Shown: positions 41,001 to 53,920 of the stretch, in pieces
Layout: the number at the start of each line of letters is the position of its first letter
Position numbering within the stretch: the first letter of the stretch is position 1
Assembly: GCF_029227915.1 (NCBI RefSeq)
Contig: NC_079875.1
Span: 21,323,001 to 21,387,000, forward strand
Direction: 5' to 3'
Source: Hydractinia symbiolongicarpus
Taxonomy: Eukaryota > Cnidaria > Hydrozoa > Anthoathecata > Hydractiniidae
DNA: 64,000 nt
Notes under the pieces: generated by a model
What the model was told of the DNA's origin: nothing
Seen by the model: only the letters and a program-made list of their open reading frames with translations
Databases searched by the model: none
Translations under genes and position numbers: made by a program

Positions 41001-44000
41001 ACTTGGAACGTTGTAGGGCATTGAGACTGGAAGGAATAGTCCAATGGTAAGCTGCCCAGGCAGAGGGAACCACGTGATTTACGTGTGAGGCCTTTATTAC
41101 ACTGCAAAGGCCATATTACAGCCTTTATAGGAAGATGCACGTAGTTAAGAGTGTTGTAAAGCGACGGCGCTAAGGAAAACGACTTGGGATGTTGTAGCGC
41201 ATTAAGACTGGAACGACTAGTCCAATGATAACCTGCGCAGGCAGATGGAACCTCGTGATTTACGTGTGAGGCTTTTATTAGACTGCAAAAAGCCATATTA
41301 CAGCCTTTAAACGACTGTGCACGCAGTTAATGGTGTTCTAAGGCGACGGCGCTAATGAAAGCGACTTTCGACGATGAAGCGCATTGAGACTGGAACGACT
41401 AGTCCAATGGTAAGCTGCGCAGGCAGATGAAACCACGTGATTTACATGTGAGGCTTTTATTAGACTGGAAAAGGGCATATTATAGACTTTGTAGGACGAT
41501 GCACGTAGTTAAGGGTGTTCTAAAGCGACGGCGCTAATGAAAACAACTTGGGACGTTGTAGCGCATTGAGACTGGAAAGAATAGTCCAATGGTAACCTGC
41601 GCAGACAGGTGAAACCACGTGATTTACGTGTGAGGTCTTTATTAGACTGCAAAAGGCCATAATACGGTCGTTATAGGGCTGTGCACGTAATTAAGAGAGT
41701 TCTGAGGCGACGGCGCTAATGAAAACGACTTGGGACGTTGTAGCGCATTGAAACTGAAACGAATAGTCCAATGGTAACCTGCACAGGCAGATGGAACAAC
41801 GTGATTTACGTGTGAGCCTTTATTACCCTGCAAAACGCCATAATACGGTCGTTATAGGGCTGTGGACGTAATTAAAAGAGCTCTAAAGCCACGGCGCTAA
41901 ATAGAACCACTTGGAACGTTGTAGGGCATTGTGACTGGAAGGAATAGTCCGATGGTAAGCTGCGCAGGGAGATGAAACCACGTGATTTACATGTGAGGCT
42001 TTTATTAGACTGGAAAAGGGCATATTATAGCCTTTGTAGGACGATGCACGTAGTTAAGAGTGTTCTAAAGCGACGGCGCTAAGGAAAACGACTTGGGACG
42101 TTGTAGCGCATTGAGACTGGAAGGAATAGTCCAATGGTAACCTGCACAGGCATATGGAACAATGTGATTTACGTGTGAGGCCTTTATTACCCTGCAAAAC
42201 GCCATATTACGGTCGTTATAGGGCTGTGCACGTAATTAAGAGAGCTCTAAAGCCACGGCGCTAAATAGAACCACTTGGAACGTTGTAGGGCATTGAGACT
42301 GGAAGGAATAGTCTAATGGTAAGCTGCCCAGGCAGAGGGAACCACGTGATTTACGTGTGAGGCCTTTATTACACTGCAAAAGGCCATATTACAGCCTTTA
42401 TAGGAAGATGCACGTAGTTAAGAGTGTTGTAAAGCGACGGCGCTAATGAAAACGACTTGGGATGTTGTAGCACACTGAGACTGGAAAGACTAGTCCAATG
42501 GTAACCGGCGCAGGCAACTCAAACCGCTTGATTTAAGTGTGCGGCCTTTATTAGACTGCAAAAGGCCATATTACGGTCTTTATAGCACTGTGCACGTAGT
42601 TAAGAGTGTTCTAAGGCAACGGCGCTAATGAAGACGACTTGGGACGTTGTAGCGCATTGAGACTGGAACGACTAGTCCAATGGTAACCTGCGCAGGCAGG
42701 TGAAACCACGTGATTTACGTGTGAGTTTATATTAGTCTTTAAAAGGCCATATTACAGCCTTTATAGCACTGTGCACGTAGTTAAGAGTGTTCTAAGGCCA
42801 CGGCGCTAAGGAAAGCCACTTGGAACGTTGTAGTGCATTGACATTGAAAGGAATATTCCAATGGTAACCTGCGAGGCTAGATGGAACCATGTGATTTACG
42901 TGCGAGGCATTTATTAGACTGCAAAAGGCCATATTACAGACTTTATAGGACTGTGCACGTAGTTAAGAGTGTTCTAAGGCAACGGGGCTAATGAAGACGA
43001 CTTGGGACGTTGTCGCGCATTGAGACTGGAACGACTAATCCAATGGTAAACTGCGCAGGCAGGTGAAACCACGTGATTTACGTGTGAGGCCTTTATTAGA
43101 CTGCAAAAGGCCATATTACAGCCTTTAAAGGACTGTGCACGTGGTTAAGAGTGTTCTAAGGCGACGGCGCTAATGAAAGCGAACTTGGACGTTGTGGCGC
43201 ATTGAGACTGGAACGACTAGTCCAATGGTAACTTGTCCAGGCAGATGGAATCACGTGATTTACGCGTGAGGCCTTTATTAGACTGCAAAAGGCCACATTA
43301 CGGTCTTTATAGCACTGTGCAGTTAGTTAAGAGTGTTCTAAGGCCATGGCGCTAAGGAAAACCACCTTGAAAGTTGTAGTGCATTGAGACTGGAAGGAAT
43401 AGTCCAATGGTAACCTGCGCAGGGAGATGGAGCGGCGTGATTTAAGTGTGCGTCCTTTATTAGACTGCAAAAAGCCATATTACGGTCTTTATAGCACTGT
43501 GCACGTAGTTAAGAGTGTTCTAAGGCAACGGCGCTAATGAAGAAGACTTGGGACGTTGTAGCGCATTGAGACTGGAACGACTAGTCCAATGGTAACCTGT
43601 GCAGGCAGATAGAACCACGTGATTTACGTGCGAGGCTTTTATTAGACTGCAAAAGGCCATAATACAGCCTTTATAGCACTGTGCACGCACGTAAGAGTGT
43701 TCTAAGGCAACGGCGCTAAGGAAAACCTCTTGGAACGTTGTAGTGCATTGACTATGGAAGGAATATTCCAATGGTAACCGGGGCAGGCATCTGAAACCAC
43801 TTGAGCTACGTCTGCGGCCTTTATTGGACTGCAAAAGGCCATATTACAGCCTTTATAAGACTGTGCACGAAGTTAAGAGTGTTGTAAGGCAACGGCGCTA
43901 ATGAGAACGACTTGGGACGTTGTAGCGCATTGAGACTGGAACGACAAGTCCAATGGTAATCGGCGCAGGCAGCTGAAACCGCGTGATTTACGTGTTAGGC

Positions 44001-44369
44001 CTTTATTAGACTGGAAAAGGCCACATTACGGTCTTTATAGCACTGTGCACGTAGTTAAGAGTATTCTAAGGCCATGGCGCTAAGGAAAACCACTTTGAAA
44101 GTTGTAGTGCATTGAGACTGCAAGGAATAGTCCAATGGTAACCTGCGCAGGGAGATGGAGCGGCGTGATTTAATTGTGCGTCCTTTATTAGACTGCAAAA
44201 GGCCATATTACGGTCTTTATGGCACTGTGCACGTAGTTAAGAGTGTTCTAAGGCGACGGCGCTAATGAAAGCGACTTTCGACGATGAAGCGCATTGAGAC
44301 TGGAACGACTAGTCCAATGGTAACCTGCGCAGGCAGATGGAACCACGTGATTTACGTGTGAGGCCTTTA
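38004..44369 (+). repeat. 38-monomer higher-order repeat, copy 3, three monomers deleted (6,366 bp)
   Basis: Collinear with copy 2 at a shift of 6,912 bp up to about 42,565. After that the shift is 6,366 bp, a loss of 546 bp or exactly three monomers. At the junction, GACTGCAAAAGGCCATATTA is followed by CGGTCTTTATAGCAC, joining text found at about 35,655 and 36,205 in copy 2. The join is at the same register in the monomer, as expected of unequal homologous exchange. The copy ends where TTACACTGCAAAAGGCC of the next expected unit is replaced by TTAGACTGCAAAAAGCC at 44,369. Confidence 0.92.
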
Positions 44370-47300
44370 TTAGACTGCAAAAAGCCATATTACAGCCTTT
44401 ATAGGACTGTGCACGTAGTTAAGAGTGTTGTAAGGCAACGGCGCTAATGAAAACGACTTGGGACGTTGTAGCGCAATGAGACTGGAACGACTAGTCCAAT
44501 GGTAACTTGTCCAGGCAGATGGAACCACGTGATTTACGCGTGAGCCCTTTATTAGACTGCAAAAAGCCATATTACAGCCTTTATAGGACTGTGCACGTAG
44601 TTAAGAGTGTTGTAAGGCCACAGCACTAAGGAAAACGACTTGGGACGTTGTAGCGCATTGAGACCGGAACTAATAGTCCAATGGTAACCTGCACAGGCAG
44701 ATGGAACAACGTGATTTACGTGTGAGGCCTTTATTACCCTGCAAAACGCCATATTACGGTCGTTATAGGGCTGTGCACGTAATTAAGAGAGCTCTAAAGC
44801 CACGTCGCTAAATAGAACCACTTGGAACGTTGTAGGGCATTGAGACTGGAAGGAATAGTCCAATGGTAAGCTGCCCAGGCAGAGGGAACCACGTGATTTA
44901 CGTGTGAGGCCTTTATTACACTGAAAAAGGCCATATTACAGCCTTTATAGGACTGTGCACGCAGTTAATAGTGTTCTAAGGCGACGGCGCTAATGAAAGC
45001 AACTTTGGACGATGAAGCGCATTGAGACTGGAACGACTAGTCTAATGGTAACTTGTCCAGGCAGATGGAACCATGTGATTTACGCGTGAGGCCTTTATTA
45101 GACTGCAGAAAGCCATATTACAGCCTTTATAAGACTGTGCACGTAGTTAAGAGTGTTGTAAGGCAACGGCGCTAATTAGAACAACTTGGGACGTTGTAGC
45201 GCATTGAGACTGGAACGACAAGTCCAATGGTAATCGGCGCAGGCAGCTGAAACCGTGTGATTTACGTGTTAGGCCTTTATTAGACTGCAAAAGGCCACAT
45301 TACGGTCTTTATAGCACTGTGCACGTAGTTAAGAGTGTTCTAAGGCCATGGCGCTAAGGAAAACCACTTTGAAAGTTGTAGTGCATTGAGACTGGAAGGA
45401 ATAGTCCAATGGTAGCCTGCCCAGGGAGATGGAGCGGCGTGATTTAATTGTGCGTCCTTTATTAGACTGCAAAAGGCCATATTACGGTCTTTATAGCACT
45501 GTGCACGTAGTTAAGAGTGTTCTAAGGCCACAGCACTAAGAAAAACGACTTGGGACGTTGTAGCGCATTGAGACTGGAAGGAATAGTCCAATGGTAACCT
45601 GCGCAGACAGGTGAAACCACGTGATTTACGTGTGAGGTCTTTATTAGACTGCAAAAGGCCATAATACGGTCGTTATAGGGCCGTGCACGTAATTAAGAGA
45701 GTTCTGAGGCCACGGCGCTAAGGAGAACCACTTGGAACGTTGTTGTGCATTGAGACTGGAAGGAAAAGTCCAATGGTAAGCTGGCCAGGCAGAGGGAACC
45801 ACGTGATTTACGTGTGAGGCCTTTATTACACTGCAAAAGGCCATATTACAGCCTTTATAGGAAGATGCACGTAGTTAAGAGTGTTGTAAAGCGACGGCGC
45901 TAATGAAAACGACTTGGGATGTTGTAGCGCATTGAGACTGGAACGACTAGTCCAATGGTAACCTGCGCAGGCAGATGGAACCTCGTGATTTACGTGTGAG
46001 GTCTTTATTTGACTTCACAAGGCCATATTACAGCCTTTATAGGACTGTGCACGCAGTTAAGAGAGTTCTAAAGCCACGGCGCTATGGAAAACAACTTGGG
46101 ACGTTGTAGCACACTGAGACTGGAAAGACTAGTCCAATGGTAACCGGCGCAGGCAACTCAAACCGCGTGATTTAAGTGTGCGGCCTTTATTAGACTGCAA
46201 AAGGCCATACTACGGTTTTTATAGGACTCCACACGTAGTTAAGAGTGTTTTAAGGCCACGGCGCTAAGGAGAACTACTTGGAACGTTGTAGTGCAATGAC
46301 ACTGGAAGGAATAGTCCAATGGTAACCTGCGCACGGAGATGGAGCGGCGTGATTTAATTGTGCGTCCTTTATTAGACTGCAAAAGGCCATATTACGGTCT
46401 TTATAGCACTGTGCACGTAGTTAAGAGTGTTCTAAGGCCACAGCACTAAGGAAAACGACTTGGGACGTTGTAGCGCATTGAGACTGGAACGAATAGTCCA
46501 ATGGTAAGCTGCGCAGGCAGATGAAACCACGTGATTTACATGTGAGGCTTTTATTAGACTGGAAAAGGGCATATTATAGCCTTTGTAGGACGATGCACGT
46601 AGTTAAGAGTGTACTAAAGCAACGGCGCTAATGAAAACAACTTGGGACGTTGTAGCGCATTGAGACTGGAAGGAATAGTGCAATGGTAACCTGCGCAGAC
46701 AGGTGAAACCACGTGATTTACGTGTGAGTTCTTTATTAGACTGCAAAAGGCCATAATACGGTCGTTATAGGACTGTGCACGTAATTAAGAGAGTTCTGAG
46801 GCCACGGCGCTAAGGAGAACTACTTGGAACGTTGTAGTGCAATGACACTGGAAGGAATAGTCAATTGGTAACCTGCGCAGGCAGATGGAACCTCGTGATT
46901 TACGTGTGAGGTCTTTATTAGACTGCAAAAGGTCATATTACAGCCTTTATAGGACTGTGCACGTAGTTAAGAGAGTTCTAAGGCGACGGCGCTAATGAAA
47001 ACGACTTGGGACGTTGTAGCGCTTTGAGACTGGAACGAATAGTCCAATGGTAACCTGCGCAGGCAGATGGAACCTCGTGATTTACGTGTGAGGTCTTTAT
47101 TTGACTTCAAAAGGCCATATTGCAGCCTTTATATGACTGTGCACGTAGTTAAGAGTGTTCTAAGGCGACGGCACTAATGAGAATGACTTGGGATGTTGTA
47201 GCGCATTGAGACTGGAACGACTAGTCCAATGGTAACCTGCACAGGCAGATGGAACCACGTGATTTACGTGTGAGGCCTTTATTAGACTGCAAAAGGTCAT

Positions 47301-48309
47301 ATTACAGCCCTTATAGGACTGTGCACGTAGTTAAGAGTGTTCTAAGGCGACGGCGCTAATAAAAGCGACCTTAGACGTTGTAGCGCATTGAGACTGGAAC
47401 GACTAGTCCAATGGTAACCTGCGCAGGCAGATAGAACCACGTGATTTACGTGCGAGGCTTTTATTACCCTGCAAAACGCCATATTACGGTCGTTATAGGG
47501 CTGTGCACGTAATTAAGAGAGCTCTAAAGCCACGGCGCTAAATAGAACCACTTGGAACGTTGTAGGGCATTGAGACTGGAAGGAATAGTCCAATGGTAAG
47601 CTGCCCAGGCAGAGGGAACCACGTGATTTACGTGTGAGGCCTTTATTACACTGCAAAAGGCCATATTATAGCCTTTATAGGAGGATGCACGTAGTTAAGA
47701 GTGTTGTAAAGCGACGGCGCTAAGGAAACCGACTTGGGATGTTGTAGCGCATTAAGACTGGAACGACTAGTCCAATGGTAAGCTGCGCAGGCAGATGAAA
47801 CCACGTGATTTACATGTGAGGCTTTTATTAGACTGGAAAAGGGCATATTATAGCCTTTGTAGGACGATGCACGTAGTTAAGAGTGTTCTAAAGCGACGGC
47901 GCTAATAAAAACAACTTGGGACGTTGTAGCGCATTGAGACTGGAAGGAATAGTCCAATGGTAACCTGCGCAGACAGGTGAAACCACGTGATTTACGTGTG
48001 AGGTCTTTATTAGACTGCAAAAGGCCATAATACGGTCGTTATAGGGCTGTGCACGTATTTAAGAGAGTTCTGAGGCCACGGCGCTAAGGAGAACCACTTG
48101 GAACGTTGTTGTGCATTGAGACTGGAAGGAATAGTCAATTGGTAACCTGCGCAGGCAGATGGAACCTCGTGATTTACGTGTGAGGTCTTAATTAGACTGA
48201 AAAAGGTCATATTACAGCCTTTATGGGACTGTGCACGCAGTTAAGAGAGTTCTAAAGCCACGGCGCTATGGAAAACAACTTGGGACGTTGTAGCACACTG
48301 AGACTGGAA
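44370..48309 (+). repeat. Mosaic satellite segment, no long period seen
   Basis: About 21-22 monomers that reuse variant types found on both sides but in an order I could not match to another place in the window over more than a few monomers. It includes a rare GACTGCAGAAAGCC (about 45,105), GACTTCACAAGGCC (about 46,012) and GTACTAAAGCAACGG (about 46,610). Variants are more scattered than in the flanking HOR domains, so it may be an older, less homogenised stretch. Confidence 0.65.
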
Positions 48310-50299
48310 AGACTAGTCCAATGGTAACCGGCGCAGGCAACTCAAACCGCGTGATTTAAGTGTGCGGCCTTTATTAGACTGCAAAAGGCCATACTACGGT
48401 CTTTATAGGACTCTACACGTAGTTAAGAGTGTTTTAAGGCCACGGCGCTAAGGAGAACTACTTGGAACGTTGTAGTGCAATGACACTGGAAGGAATAGTC
48501 CAATGGTAAGCTGCGCAGGCAGGTGAAACCAGGTGATTTACGTGTGAGGCCTTTATTAGACTGCAAAAGGCCATATTACAGCCTTTATAGGACGATGCAC
48601 GTAGTTAAGAGTGTTGAAAAGCGACGGCGCTAAGGAAAACGACTTGGGACGTTGTACCACATTGAGACTTGAAGGACTAGTCCAATGATAACCTGCGCAG
48701 GCAGATGGAACCTCGTGATTTACGTGTGAGGTCTTTATTTGACTGCAAAAGGCCATATTAAAGCCTTTATATGACTGTGCACGTAGTTAAGAGTGTTCTA
48801 AGGCGACGGCGCTAATGAAAGCGACCTTAGACGTTGTAGCGCATTGAGACTGGAACGACTAGTCCAATGGTAACCTGCGCAGGCAGATAGAACCACGTGA
48901 TTTACGTGCGAGGCTTATAATACCCTGCAAAACGCCATATTACGGTCGTTATAGGGCTGTGCACGTAATTAAGAGAGCTCTAAAGCCACGGCGCTAAATA
49001 GAACCACTTGGAACGTTGTAGGGCAATGAGACTGGAAGGAATAGTCCAATGGTAAGCTGCCCAGGCAGAGGGAACCACGTGATTTACGTGTGAGGCCTTT
49101 ATTACACTGCAAAAGGCCATATTACAGCCTTTATAGGAAGATGCACGTAGTTAAGAGTGTTGTAAAGCGACGGCGCTAAGGAAAACGACTTGGGATGTTG
49201 TAGCGCATTAAGACTGGAACGACTAGTCCAATCATAACCTGCGCAGGCAGATGGAACCTCGTGATTTACGTGTGAGGCTTTTATTAGACTGCAAAAAGCC
49301 ATATTACAGCCTTTAAACGACTGTGCATGCAGTTAATGGTGTTCTAAGGCGACGGCGCTAATGAAAGCGACTTTCGACGATGAAGCGCATTGAGACTGGA
49401 ACGACTAGTCCAATGGTAAGCTGCGCAGGCAGATGAAACCACGTGATTTACATGTGAGGCTTTTATTAGACTGGAAAAGGGCATATTATAGCCTTTGTAG
49501 GACGATGCACGTAGTTAAGAGTGTTCCAAAGCGACGGCGCTAATGAAAACAACTTGGGACGTTGTAGCGCATTGAGACTGGAAGGAATAGTCCAATGGTA
49601 ACCTGCACAGACAGGTGAAACCACGTGATTTACGTGTGAGGTCTTTATTAGACTGCAAAAGGCCATAATACGGTCGTTATAGGGCTGTGCACGTAATTAA
49701 GAGAGTTCTGAGGCCACGGCGCTAAGGAGAACCACTTGGAACGTTGTTGTGCATTGAGACTGGAAGGAATAGTCAATTGGTAACCTGCGCAGGCAGATGG
49801 AACCTCGTGATTTACGTGTGAGGTCTTTATTAGACTGCAAAAGGTCATATTACAGCCTTTATAGGACTGTGCACGTAGTTAAGAGTGTTCTAAGGCGACG
49901 GCACTAATGAAAATGACTTGGGATGTTGTAGCGCATTGAGACTGGAACGACTAGTCCAATGGTAACCTGCACAGGCAGATGGAACCACGTGATTTACATG
50001 TGAGGCCTTTATTAGACTGCAAAAGGTCATATTACAGCCCTTATAGGACTGTGCACGTAGTTAAGAGTGTTCTAAGGCGACGGCGCTAATGAAAGCGACC
50101 TTAGACGTTGTAGCGCATTGAGACTGGAACGACTAGTCCAATGGTAAGCTGCGCAGGCAGATGAAACCACGTGATTTACATGTGAGGCTTTTATTAGACT
50201 GGAAAAGGGCATATTATAGCCTTTGTAGGACGATGCACGTAGTTAAGAGTGTTCTAAAGCGACGGCGCTAAGGAAAACGACTTGGGACGTTGTAGCGCA
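48310..50299 (+). repeat. Partial higher-order repeat related to 51.05-52.67 kb and 56.51-58.52 kb
   Basis: Begins with the GGCGCAGGCAACTCAAACCG monomer and is matched at shifts of 2,730 bp (15 monomers), rising to 2,912 bp (16 monomers) after about 48,800 because this copy lacks one monomer. A second match is at about 56.51-58.52 kb. That match ends near 50,150, where AAGCTGCGCAGGCAGATGAAA replaces ACCTGCGCAGGCAGATAGAA. It carries the locally restricted variants GAGGCTTATAATACC (48,910) and CCAATCATAACC (49,230). Confidence 0.75.
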
Positions 50300-52464
50300 T
50301 TGAGACTGGAAGGAATAGTCCAATGGTAACCTGCACAGGCAGATGGAACAAAGTGATTTACGTGTGAGGCCTTTATTACCCTGCAAAACGCCATATTACG
50401 GTCGTTATAGGGCTGTGCACGTAATTAAGAGAGCTCTAAAGCCACGGCGCTAAATAGAACCACTTGGAACGTTGTAGGGCATTGTGACTGGAAGGAATAG
50501 TCCGATGGTAAGCTGCGCAGGCAGATGAAACCACGTGATTTACATGTGAGGCTTTTATTAGACTGGAAAAGGGCATATTATAGCCTTTGTAGGACGATGC
50601 ACGTAGTTAAGAGTGTTCTAAAGCGACGGCGCTAAGGAAAACGACTTGGGACGTTGTAGCGCATTGAGACTGGAAGGAATAGTCCAATGGTAACCTGCAC
50701 AGGCAGATGGAACAAAGTGATTTACGTGTGAGGCCTTTATTACCCTGCAAAACGCCATATTACGGTCCTTATAGGGCTGTGCACGTAATTAAGAGAGCTC
50801 TAAAGCCACGGCGCTAAATAGAACCACTTGGAACGTTGTAGGGCATTGAGACTGGAAGGAATAGTCCAATGGTAAGCTGTGCAGGCAGGTGAAACCACGT
50901 GATTTACGTGTGAGGCCTTTATTAGACTGCAAAAAGCCATATTACAGCCTTTAAACGACTGTGCATGCAGTTAATGGTGTTCTAAGGCGACGGCGCTAAT
51001 GAAAGCGACTTTCGACGATGAAGCGCATTGAGACTGGAACGACTAGTCCAATGGTAACCGGCGCAGGCAACTCAAACCGCGTGATTTAAGTGTGCGGCCT
51101 TTATTAGACTGCAAAAGGCCATACTACGGTCTTTATAGGACTCTACACGTAGTTAAGAGTGTTTTAAGGCCACGGCGCTAAGGAGAACTACTTGGAACGT
51201 TGTAGTGCAATGACACTGGAAGGAATAGTCCAATGGTAAGCTGCGCAGGCAGGTGAAACCAGGTGATTTACGTGTGAGGCCTTTATTAGACTGCAAAAGG
51301 CCATATTACAGCCTTTATAGGACGATGCACGTAGTTAAGAGTGTTGAAAAGCGACGGCGCTAAGGAAAACGACTTGGGACGTTGTACCACATTGAGACTT
51401 GAAGGACTAGTCCAATGATAACCTGCGCAGGCAGATGGAACCTCGTGATTTACGTGTGAGGTCTTTATTTGACTGCAAAAGGCCATATTAAAGCCTTTAT
51501 ATGACTGTGCACGTAGTTAAGAGTGTTCTAAGGCGACGGCACTAATGAAAATGACTTGGGATGTTGTAGCGCATTGAGACTGGAACGACTAGTCCAATGG
51601 TAACCTGCACAGGCAGATGGAACCACGTGATTTACATGTGAGGCCTTTATTAGACTGCAAAAGGTCATATTACAGCCCTTATAGGACTGTGCACGTAGTT
51701 AAGAGTGTTCTAAGGCGACGGCGCTAATGAAAGCGACCTTAGACGTTGTAGCGCATTGAGACTGGAACGACTAGTCCAATGGTAACCTGCGCAGGCAGAT
51801 AGAACCACGTGATTTACGTGCGAGGCTTATAATACCCTGCAAAACGCCATATTACGGTCGTTATAGGGCTGTGCACGTAATTAAGAGAGCTCTAAAGCCA
51901 CGGCGCTAAATAGAACCACTTGGAACGTTGTAGGGCAATGAGACTGGAAGGAATAGTCCAATGGTAAGCTGCCCAGGCAGAGGGAACCACGTGATTTACG
52001 TGTGAGGCCTTTATTACACTGCAAAAGGCCATATTACAGCCTTTATAGGAAGATGCACGTAGTTAAGAGTGTTGTAAAGCGACGGCGCTAAGGAAAACGA
52101 CTTGGGATGTTGTAGCGCATTAAGACTGGAACGACTAGTCCAATCATAACCTGCGCAGGCAGATGGAACCTCGTGATTTACGTGTGAGGCTTTTATTAGA
52201 CTCCAAAAAGCCATATTACAGCCTTTAAACGACTGTGCATGCAGTTAATGGTGTTCTAAGGCGACGGCGCTAATGAAAGCGACTTTCGACGATGAAGCGC
52301 ATTGAGACTGGAACGACTAGTCCAATGGTAAGCTGCGCAGGCAGATGAAACCACGTGATTTATATGTGAGGCTTTTATTAGACTGGAAAAGGGCATATTA
52401 TAGCCTTTGTAGGGCGATGCACGTAGTTAAGAGTGTTCTAAAGCGACGGCGCTAATGAAAACAA

Positions 52465-53920
52465 CTTGGGACGTTGTAGCGCATTGAGACTGGAAGGAAT
52501 AGTCCAATGGTAACCTGCGCAGACAGGTGAAACCACGTGATTTACGTGTGAGGTCTTTATTAGACTGCAAAAGGCCATAATACGGTCGTTATAGGGCTGT
52601 GCACGTAATTAAGAGAGTTCTGAGGCCACGGCGCTAAGGAGAACCACTTGGAACGTTGTTGTGCATTGAGACTGGAACGACTAGTCCAATGGTAACCTGC
52701 GCAGGCAGATAGAACCACGTGATTTACGTGCGAGGCTTATAATACCCTGCAAAACGCCATATTACGGTCGTTATAGGGCTGTGCACGTAATTAAGAGAGC
52801 TCTAAAGCCACGGCGCTAAATAGAACCACTTGGAACGTTGTAGGGCAATGAGACTGGAAGGAATAGTCCAATGGTAAGCTGCCCAGGCAGAGGGAACCAC
52901 GTGATTTACGTGTGAGGCCTTTATTACACTGCAAAAGGCCATATTACAGCCTTTATAGGAAGATGCACGTAGTTAAGAGTGTTGTAAAGCGACGGCGCTA
53001 AGGAAAACCACTTGGGATGTTGTAGCGCATTAAGACTGGAACGACTAGTCGAATCATAACCTGCGCAGGCAGATGGAACCTCGTGATTTACGTGTGAGGC
53101 TTTTATTAGACTGCAAAAAGCCATATTACAGCCTTTAAACGACTGTGCATGCAGTTAATGGTGTTCTAAGGCGACGGCGCTAATGAAAGCGACTTTCGAC
53201 GATGAAGCGCATTGAGACTGGAACGACTAGTCCAATGGTAAGCTGCGCAGGCAGATGAAACCACGTGATTTACATGTGAGGCTTTTATTAGACTGGAAAA
53301 GGGCATATTATAGCCTTTGTAGGACGATGCACGTAGTTAAGAGTGTTCTAAAGCGACGGCGCTAATGAAAACAACTTGGGACGTTGTAGCGCATTGAGAC
53401 TGGAAGGAATAGTCCAATGGTAACCTGCGCAGACAGGTGAAACCACGTGATTTACGTGTGAGGTCTTTATTAGACTGCAAAAGGCCATAATACGGTCGTT
53501 ATAGGGCTGTGCACGTAATTAAGAGAGTTCTGAGGCCACGGCGCTAAGGAGAACCACTTGGAACGTTGTTGTGCATTGAGACTGGAACGACTAGTCCAAT
53601 GGTAACCTGCGCAGGCAGATAGAACCACGTGATTTACGTGCGAGGCTTATAATACCCTGCAAAACGCCATATTACGGTCGTTATAGGGCTGTGCACGTAA
53701 TTAAGAGAGCTCTAAAGCCACGGCGCTAAATAGAACCACTTGGAACGTTGTAGGGCAATGAGACTGGAAGGAATAGTCCAATGGTAAGCTGCCCAGGCAG
53801 AGGGAACCACGTGATTTACGTGTGACGCCTTTATTACACTGCAAAAGGTCATATTACAGCCTTTATAGGACTGTGCACGTAGTGAAGAGAGTTCTAAGGC
53901 GACGGCGCTAATGAAAACGA
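52465..53920 (+). repeat. 8-monomer higher-order repeat, copy 1 (1,456 bp)
   Basis: Equivalent bases at 52,924 and 54,380, and at 53,712 and 55,168, are 1,456 bp apart, exactly 8 x 182. Private text ACTAGTCGAATCATAACC is shared at about 53,045 and 54,500, which shows direct copying. Within the unit the GCGAGGCTTATAATACC monomer occurs twice, 910 bp (five monomers) apart, so the unit itself arose from a 5+3 arrangement. It also contains a monomer with GTGACGCCTTTATTACAC near 53,822 and 55,278. Confidence 0.88.
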
